A DNA stretch of 35,092 bases from a virus. The position numbers were made by a program, and so were the translations under genes. This document shows, piece by piece, positions 30,704 to 35,092 of this stretch. Where the stretch lies: positions 1 to 35,092 of IMG/VR virus record IMGVR_UViG_3300032293_000273. The stretch is one strand, 5' to 3'. The notes under the pieces are model-generated. The model was given only the letters and a program-made list of their open reading frames with translations. It searched no databases and was not told where the DNA came from. Numbering within the stretch: the stretch's first letter is position 1; every line of letters starts with the position of its first letter.

Positions 30704-31252
30704 ATGGGAGCAAGTTGGTTTCAACAAGTAGGATATGGTAAAACATTAGATAATGCATACAAAATTGCTTGTGAAGAAGCAGAAGTAGAGTATGGACATC
30801 AAGAAGGATATAATGGTACAATTAGCACTACAACGTATGCTAAAGATATTACACAAGAATATCATAGAAGTAAACTAGATTTAGAACAATTTGTACGTTC
30901 TAAGATGGAAATGTTAAACAAAAGAGACTGTTGTGCAATTTGCTTACAGGAGCCTGTTGGAAATAAGAACAAAACTAAGTCTCAAGTGGAGCATATATTT
31001 ACACCAGGTACAAAGAAATGGGTACTTAAATACACAGTTAGACATGGTGATCATTTTATTGGTTCATGGAATACAAAAGGTGATGCTGTAAAAGATGCAC
31101 GTAGGTATACAGAGAACAATCAAGTGGCTACAACAATAGAAATGGAAAAAGTTTTAGACAAGGGTAGTAACAGAGTAGCTATAATAAAATACAAGAAAGC
31201 ACTCACAGAGAGACCAGGTAGATGGATGTTCTTTGGTTACGCAGCAGAATAA
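30704..31252 (+). CDS. Conserved phage protein (YGKT-x-AYK / GYNGTI type), unknown
   Basis: 182 residues. The N-terminus (VGYGKTLDNAYKIACEEAE, YGHQEGYNGTISTT) is a pattern I know from many phage hypothetical proteins. Residues about 77-90 contain CCAICLQEPVG, a possible metal-binding Cys pair. The C-terminal half is strand-rich (KKWVLKYTVRHGDHFIGSW). No function is known to me. Confidence 0.7.
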   Translation: MGASWFQQVGYGKTLDNAYKIACEEAEVEYGHQEGYNGTISTTTYAKDITQEYHRSKLDLEQFVRSKMEMLNKRDCCAICLQEPVGNKNKTKSQVEHIFTPGTKKWVLKYTVRHGDHFIGSWNTKGDAVKDARRYTENNQVATTIEMEKVLDKGSNRVAIIKYKKALTERPGRWMFFGYAAE

Positions 31253-31266
31253 TTAAAATTAAATAT

Positions 31267-31617
31267 ATGAACAAAGAATTTATTCCTTATGAACAAGCAT
31301 TAGAACTTAAAGAATTAGGTTTTGATGAATCCTGTTATTATGATTATAATTTTGGTGGTGAGATTACTAATAAATGGGCTATTGGACTTGTTCCTGCACC
31401 ACTCTACCAACAAGCATTTAGATGGTTTAGAGAGAAATATGATTTGCATGTTTCATTTGGAAGATTATATGATACTGCTGAAACAAAAAAGTATGTAATT
31501 GATACATATAATGAAATATGTTCTTATGAAGTTGATTATAGTGGTGGACACTCTACTTATGAAGAAGCAGAACTTGCTTGTCTTAAAAAATTAATTGAAA
31601 TAGCTAAAAACAAATAA
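31267..31617 (+). CDS. Conserved phage protein, unknown (YEQALELKELGF type)
   Basis: 116 residues from MNKEFIPYEQALELKELGF. The frame opens at 31222, but that start overlaps the previous gene and adds a poor N-terminus; the ATG at 31267 fits the familiar family start. The middle has APLYQQAFRWFREKYDLHVS and the end a helix with EEAELACLKKLIEIA. The family is common in phages and has no assigned role. Confidence 0.75.
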   Translation: MNKEFIPYEQALELKELGFDESCYYDYNFGGEITNKWAIGLVPAPLYQQAFRWFREKYDLHVSFGRLYDTAETKKYVIDTYNEICSYEVDYSGGHSTYEEAELACLKKLIEIAKNK

Positions 31618-31619
31618 CC

Positions 31620-31643
31620 ATGAGTGATATATCAGCATGTTAA
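31620..31643 (+). pseudogene. Possible fossil start of the displaced zinc-protein gene
   Basis: Two nt after the preceding stop, ATG opens seven codons (MSDISAC) and stops. The gene at 32387, beyond the endonuclease, starts MADISCC, matching five of seven residues. The junction taacc-ATG is also the usual spacing here. A remnant left when the endonuclease gene inserted is a plausible reading, but seven codons are little evidence. Confidence 0.35.
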
Positions 31644-31668
31644 TTAATTGTTAAATGACAGATATTAC

Positions 31669-31699
31669 TTTGTGCTTAACGAATTTATACATATATTTG
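31669..31699 (+). promoter_or_regulatory. Perfect Bacteroidota promoter before the endonuclease gene
   Basis: TTTG (31669-31672), exactly 19 nt, TATATTTG (31692-31699), matching every consensus position. The ATG of the endonuclease is 13 nt after the -7, as in the promoter at 22093. Confidence 0.75.
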
Positions 31700-31712
31700 T
31701 AAAAAATATAAC

Positions 31713-32375
31713 ATGAAAAAGTTAAAGTTAGTTGAAGGTGATATAGTAAATAGTCATAATATAATTTTTATAAGGGATATAGTTTCCTGTGTTGATGTTT
31801 CTGGTAGAAAAAGAAGAAGAGCTTTATTTAAATGTCATTGTGGTAATTTATTTGAATCTAGGCTTAGCGACATATTCAAAAAAAGAACTAGTTGTGGTTG
31901 CAACAAAGGAGTTAAACCAAATGTATACAATGAAGGAGATTTAATCAATGGTATTAAATTTATAAAAACATTAGGTACAATAAATTATTCTCAAAGAGCT
32001 ATTTTTGAATGTCCTATTTGTAATAAACATTGGGAGAGTTTTGTATCAAATATTCAAGGAGGACATACTAAATCTTGTTGTAAAGTAAAAAGAGGATGGT
32101 CAAGATCACAATGGACTAATTTATCTAATACAGCAACTTTATATAAAGTTAGAATGTACAATGATAATGAGTCTTTTATTAAAATTGGAATTACTAAAAA
32201 CTCTATCAACAAAAGATTTAGTGGTATTCCATACAAGCATGAAGTTATTAAAACAATAACAGGAGATTCTGGATATATATATGATCTAGAAAATAGAGTT
32301 AAAACATTATTTAAAAAACATAAGTACACACCATTAATTAAATTTAAAGGTGAAACTGAATGTTTTAAACATTAA
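31713..32375 (+). CDS. GIY-YIG-type homing endonuclease with two zinc ribbons
   Basis: 220 residues. N-terminal part: two Cys clusters, FKCHCGN (C41, C43) with SCGC (C61, C63), and FECPICN (C100, C103) with SCC (C122, C123), i.e. duplicated zinc-binding DNA-contact units. C-terminal domain: LYKV (143-146), IKIGIT (156-161), Arg168 in NKRFSG and GETECF with Glu216, the layout of a divergent GIY-YIG nuclease (T5orf172/MUG113-like). Such free-standing enzymes cut sites in related phages and spread their own gene. Base composition is more AT-rich than its neighbours, it has its own promoter, and it separates two genes that otherwise pack tightly. Site and cofactor are unknown. Confidence 0.7.
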   Translation: MKKLKLVEGDIVNSHNIIFIRDIVSCVDVSGRKRRRALFKCHCGNLFESRLSDIFKKRTSCGCNKGVKPNVYNEGDLINGIKFIKTLGTINYSQRAIFECPICNKHWESFVSNIQGGHTKSCCKVKRGWSRSQWTNLSNTATLYKVRMYNDNESFIKIGITKNSINKRFSGIPYKHEVIKTITGDSGYIYDLENRVKTLFKKHKYTPLIKFKGETECFKH

Positions 32376-32386
32376 AATTAAAAATC

Positions 32387-32644
32387 ATGGCTGATATTTC
32401 TTGTTGTAATGGTGGTAGTTGTCCATTAAGACTACACTGCCACAGATACACTTGCCCTAAAGAAGAATTAGGGCAATCTTATTTTAAGGACCCTCCATAT
32501 GAAATGAGCATGATAACAAGTGAGATATTTAACTCAGTTGGTGTAATGACATTCACGTGCCCATTCTTTTGGAACAATCAAGAACTCAAAGATGAAAGAC
32601 CAAAGTTTGAAAATAATAGAGGATTGGGAGAGGGAATCTCTTAA
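32387..32644 (+). CDS. Cys-rich small zinc-binding-like protein
   Basis: 85 residues. Cys at 6, 7, 12, 18 and 24 (SCCNGGSCPLRLHCHRYTCP) and a later one in FTCPFFW. The N-terminal pattern CxxxxCxLRxxCxRY is familiar from small phage proteins of unknown role. The start resembles the short frame left of the endonuclease, so this gene was probably adjacent to the 31267-31617 gene earlier. Confidence 0.7.
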   Translation: MADISCCNGGSCPLRLHCHRYTCPKEELGQSYFKDPPYEMSMITSEIFNSVGVMTFTCPFFWNNQELKDERPKFENNRGLGEGIS

Positions 32645-32783
32645 AGATTTAGTATATTTGCAAGAAGAAATAACTTTAATGCAACAAGAGGTTGATAAAC
32701 AGCCTGCTATGATACAAGTTATTGATAAGGACAAAATACTAAACAGAAGACATGAACATCAAAATGACGTTCTCCCATTTTGA
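32592..32783 (+). CDS. Small coiled-coil protein, unknown
   Basis: 63 residues, charged helices (KIIEDWERESLKDLVYLQEE, LMQQEVDKQPAMIQVIDKDK). It overlaps both neighbours by 53 and 32 nt in other frames. The gap it covers would otherwise be about 107 nt. Could be real or partly spurious. Confidence 0.5.
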   Translation: MKDQSLKIIEDWERESLKDLVYLQEEITLMQQEVDKQPAMIQVIDKDKILNRRHEHQNDVLPF

Positions 32784-33372
32784 GGAGCTACTTAAGTCTG
32801 GGTATAGCCTAGACATGCTATTTTTCATTATGTTAGTTGAAGATGGATCAGACGTAGACAGTCTGTGTGAAGCACCAAAATTAAAGATGCTACACCAAAC
32901 TGTACGCAGAAAAGGTCTATTGTCAGAAGCTAATAAAGTTACTATTCTTGGTAAGGAACTACTTGCTTTTCTAAATGAAGAGAAGGAAGTTAAAGTGCCT
33001 AAGAAGAAGAAAACAGACACTGACTTTGATAAGTGGTGGGGTTTGTATCCAGGTACAGACACCTTCACTTATAGGAGTCAATCATTTACAGGTACACGCA
33101 GCATGCGTACAAAGAAAGAAGAATGCAAGATGAAATACAATAACATCCTTGCAGAAGGTGACTACACAGCCAAAGAGCTATTAGCAGCGTTGGAGTATGA
33201 AATCTTACAGAAGAAAGAGAATTCAATCAAGACAAAGACTAATAGACTCACATTTATGCAGAACAGTCTCACCTATCTCAATCAGAGGTCATTTGAACCA
33301 TTCATTGAACTAGTGAGAGAGGGTAAGACTGTTAAAGAGTCTGCTGAACCAATTAAAGGAATGGATATATGA
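32752..33372 (+). CDS. Replication-module protein, possible helicase loader or initiator
   Basis: 206 residues. The first about 80 (FSHFEELLKSGYSLDMLFFI, LHQTVRRKGLLSEANKVTIL, GKELLAFLNEE) look like a winged-helix domain. A basic linker KVPKKKKTD follows. Residues about 95-200 contain FDKWWGLYPGTDTF and AALEYEILQKKENSIKTK, then NRLTFMQNSLTYLNQRS. The order winged helix - linker - helical domain directly upstream of a DnaB-like gene recalls DnaD/DnaT-like loaders. This is inference from place and layout. ATG at 32764 is an alternative start. Confidence 0.6.
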   Translation: MNIKMTFSHFEELLKSGYSLDMLFFIMLVEDGSDVDSLCEAPKLKMLHQTVRRKGLLSEANKVTILGKELLAFLNEEKEVKVPKKKKTDTDFDKWWGLYPGTDTFTYRSQSFTGTRSMRTKKEECKMKYNNILAEGDYTAKELLAALEYEILQKKENSIKTKTNRLTFMQNSLTYLNQRSFEPFIELVREGKTVKESAEPIKGMDI

Positions 33373-34430
33373 GTTTTGAAGATTTAAAACGAGAAGTTCA
33401 AGCTGGCCTAGATGGTAGAAACAATGGCATACCTATGGGCTTTGAGAGATTGAACAAATACATTGGTATCAGAAAAGGTATGTACACTCTGATTGGTGGC
33501 CTCACTGGGTCAGGTAAAACTAGCTTTGTAGATGATGCTTACGTTTTAAATCCATTTGATTGGTTTATCAGTCAGAAAGACCCAGAAGTGAAGTTAAAGA
33601 TCATATATAGATCTATGGAGCGTAGCAGAACATATAAGTTTGCCAAGTGGATCAGTAGAAAGATATTTCTAGACCATGGAGTAATCATACCTGTATCCAA
33701 GCTATTAGGTTGGACAGATAAGATGAACCATGATGAGCACGATCTGTTCCTGATGTATGAAGATTATATGGATAGTATGAAAGATGTAATCACCATCATT
33801 GATGGACCAGAGAACCCAATTGGTATAGCAAAACATCTGAGAGACCATGCATTAGCTAATGGTGTAATGGAAGATGTAGATCAATACAACAAGAAGTATA
33901 TCCCTAATAATGATAATGAAATCACTATTGTTGTTGTTGATCATATAGGCTTGTTGAAGCCAACAAAAGACCATCCCACAAAGAAGCAATCCATAGATAA
34001 GATGTCAGATGAGCTTAGATATGCTCGTGACATGTATGGATATACTCCTGTGATTGTCAGTCAGTTCAATAGAGACATATCCAATCCTATTAGGATTAAG
34101 AATGGTGACGTAGAACCACAGCTAGAAGACTTTGCTGAGAGTTCTCAGACACAGAATGATGCTGATGTTGTCCTAGCACTGTTTGACCCCATGAGGTATA
34201 AGGTACCAGACCCTAGTGGATATGACGTAAACAAATTAAGAGATGAGTTTGGTGCAAAGTATTTCAGATCATTGAGACTAATTAAGAATAGTTATGGTGA
34301 AGATGATGTGAGAATAGGACTGGGCTTTCTTGGCCACGTTGGTATGTTCAAAGAGCTACCAAAGGTTAAGTATATGAATGAGAACGTGTATGATGAAATT
34401 ATTAATAAAACTTTCTTTTTAAACAAATGA
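33369..34430 (+). CDS. DnaB-like replicative helicase (ATPase domain)
   Basis: 353 residues, only the RecA-type motor domain of DnaB. Walker A GGLTGSGKTS (K50, T51); the catalytic Glu in YRSMERS (E84, equivalent to SLEM of DnaB); Walker B ITIVVVDHIG (D191); motif H3 VIVSQFNRD (Q232). The N-terminal primase-binding domain of DnaB is missing, so loader or primase contacts must be made differently. The ATG overlaps the preceding stop by 4 nt. It probably unwinds DNA ahead of the family B polymerase. Confidence 0.85.
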   Translation: MSFEDLKREVQAGLDGRNNGIPMGFERLNKYIGIRKGMYTLIGGLTGSGKTSFVDDAYVLNPFDWFISQKDPEVKLKIIYRSMERSRTYKFAKWISRKIFLDHGVIIPVSKLLGWTDKMNHDEHDLFLMYEDYMDSMKDVITIIDGPENPIGIAKHLRDHALANGVMEDVDQYNKKYIPNNDNEITIVVVDHIGLLKPTKDHPTKKQSIDKMSDELRYARDMYGYTPVIVSQFNRDISNPIRIKNGDVEPQLEDFAESSQTQNDADVVLALFDPMRYKVPDPSGYDVNKLRDEFGAKYFRSLRLIKNSYGEDDVRIGLGFLGHVGMFKELPKVKYMNENVYDEIINKTFFLNK

Positions 34431-34431
34431 T

Positions 34432-34632
34432 ATGAAATTAAATATTAAAACCTACAATACATTACCTACAAAGAAAAGCCATTGGTGGCAAATAGTATTA
34501 TTCCCCACTGTAAGCTTAATGAATAACATACAGAAGCATGATCCATATGTTGCTGTAAACATAGAATACTTATTTTGGTCAATTACAACAATATTAAGTT
34601 ATGGCAAAAAAGGAACTCTCTCTACGAGATAA
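34432..34632 (+). CDS. Small protein, unknown
   Basis: 66 residues (MKLNIKTYNTLPTKKSHWWQ...). The ATG lies 1 nt after the helicase stop and the end overlaps the next helicase start by 32 nt. The middle is hydrophobic and aromatic (YLFWSITTILSY) and could be a membrane helix. Position favours a real gene; the function is not recognised. Confidence 0.5.
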   Translation: MKLNIKTYNTLPTKKSHWWQIVLFPTVSLMNNIQKHDPYVAVNIEYLFWSITTILSYGKKGTLSTR

Positions 34633-35092
34633 GAGACAAGCAGAGTTTGCTCAGGTGTTTCTAGACCATGGAGAGTTTGGCATCCTAAATCTATGTCCTA
34701 GGTTTGGTAAGATCTTTACAACCATCAATATCCTAGAAAAGATGGATAAGGACATTAACATCCTCATAGCATATCCTGACATAAAGATTAAGAATGCATG
34801 GGAAGAGCATTTTGTACTTAGAAAGTATAAGAATAGCAACATGACATACACCACACACATGTCGCTTAAGAAGCACACAGGTGGTGTATTTGACTTAGTT
34901 ATACTGGATGAGATACATTTACTCTCTGAGGCACAAATAGAGGCTGTAAAGGAGCTAAAATGCGTAAGCGTACTTGGTCTTACAGGCACCCTGTCTTCAC
35001 AGACAGAGCACATATTAGGAACAGAGCTAAAACTACCTGTCTTAGCTACATATTCCATAGAACAAGCCATTCAAGAAGGAGTTGTAACAGAC
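34601..35092 (+). CDS. Superfamily 2 DEIH-box helicase (partial, C-terminus beyond window)
   Basis: 164 codons from the ATG at 34601 to the right edge. Motif I is PRFGKI (33-38), where the usual Thr/Ser after Lys is Ile. Motif II is VILDEIHLL (D103, E104, H106), motif III GLTGTLSS (about 126-133), the TGT variant of TAT. The first 20 residues contain the Q-motif-like LRDKRQAEFAQVF. Helicases of this type in crAss-like phages are placed in the replication module and help open DNA or remodel forks. The second RecA domain is outside the window, so the exact subgroup is undecided. Confidence 0.8.
   Translation, partial: MAKKELSLRDKRQAEFAQVFLDHGEFGILNLCPRFGKIFTTINILEKMDKDINILIAYPDIKIKNAWEEHFVLRKYKNSNMTYTTHMSLKKHTGGVFDLVILDEIHLLSEAQIEAVKELKCVSVLGLTGTLSSQTEHILGTELKLPVLATYSIEQAIQEGVVTD

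Noticed and set aside
1-35092. Reassigned stop codons, known in some crAss-like phages
   Set aside because: Genes end normally with TAA, TAG (for example 25345, 26162, 20231) and TGA (26803, 34430), and the large structural genes are open without recoding.
1-35092. tRNA genes, CRISPR arrays and reverse transcriptase or diversity-generating elements
   Set aside because: I saw no cloverleaf with the usual T-arm sequence, no regularly spaced repeats and no RT motif in any listed protein.

Overview
The window looks like about 35 kb of the genome of a tailed phage of the crAss-like group (Crassvirales), infecting a host in the phylum Bacteroidota. The leftward half carries a recognisable crAss-type virion block: a large terminase with a degenerate Walker A, an 860-residue portal with a Q-rich coiled-coil tail, an SPFH/band-7 protein, an acidic scaffold-like protein, a 517-residue capsid protein, several ring/adaptor-like proteins, tail proteins and the start of a very large muzzle-like protein. 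The rightward half carries replication genes: a family B DNA polymerase, a DnaB-type ATPase and a DEIH-box helicase. The host phylum is inferred from promoters of the form TTTG-N19 to N21-TAnnTTTG (the Bacteroidota primary-sigma consensus), from G-poor leaders without Shine-Dalgarno sequences, and from low GC. TAA, TAG and TGA all end genes, so no stop-codon reassignment is seen here. These family names come from reading the sequence and from memory of the group; no database search was run.

Layout. 1-15021, minus strand: late virion genes. From right to left these are scaffold, capsid, ring/adaptor proteins, an abundant virion protein with a Thr-rich tail, small tail proteins, a collar-type tail fibre, a Thr-rich adhesin-like protein, a calcineurin-like phosphoesterase, more ring proteins, and the muzzle protein that runs off the left edge. 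The block is punctuated by terminators at about 8.98-9.03 and 5.99-6.01 kb, by promoters at about 15.0 and 5.9 kb, and by a hairpin-rich gap after the capsid gene. 15080-22443, minus strand: SPFH, portal, terminase, then small tightly overlapping genes (possible small terminase, zinc ribbon, IHF/HU-like protein, winged-helix regulator, membrane protein) behind two consensus host promoters. 22444-22916: a gene-free divergent control region with inverted repeats and C-tracts. 22917-28392, plus strand: many small proteins, several with membrane or export signals, separated in the first 3.3 kb by strong hairpin terminators, plus a tandem structured RNA element at 23804-23893. 28395-35092, plus strand: replication genes, interrupted by a GIY-YIG-type homing endonuclease gene with its own promoter.

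How it works together: host RNA polymerase can reach the regulator and the scaffold-capsid unit through consensus promoters. The rightward arm makes small host-interaction proteins and the replisome. The leftward arm packages DNA (terminase and portal) and builds the capsid and the short tail. The strongest candidate for something new is the tandem RNA element, whose two copies keep the same fold and a shared linker while the stem sequences differ.
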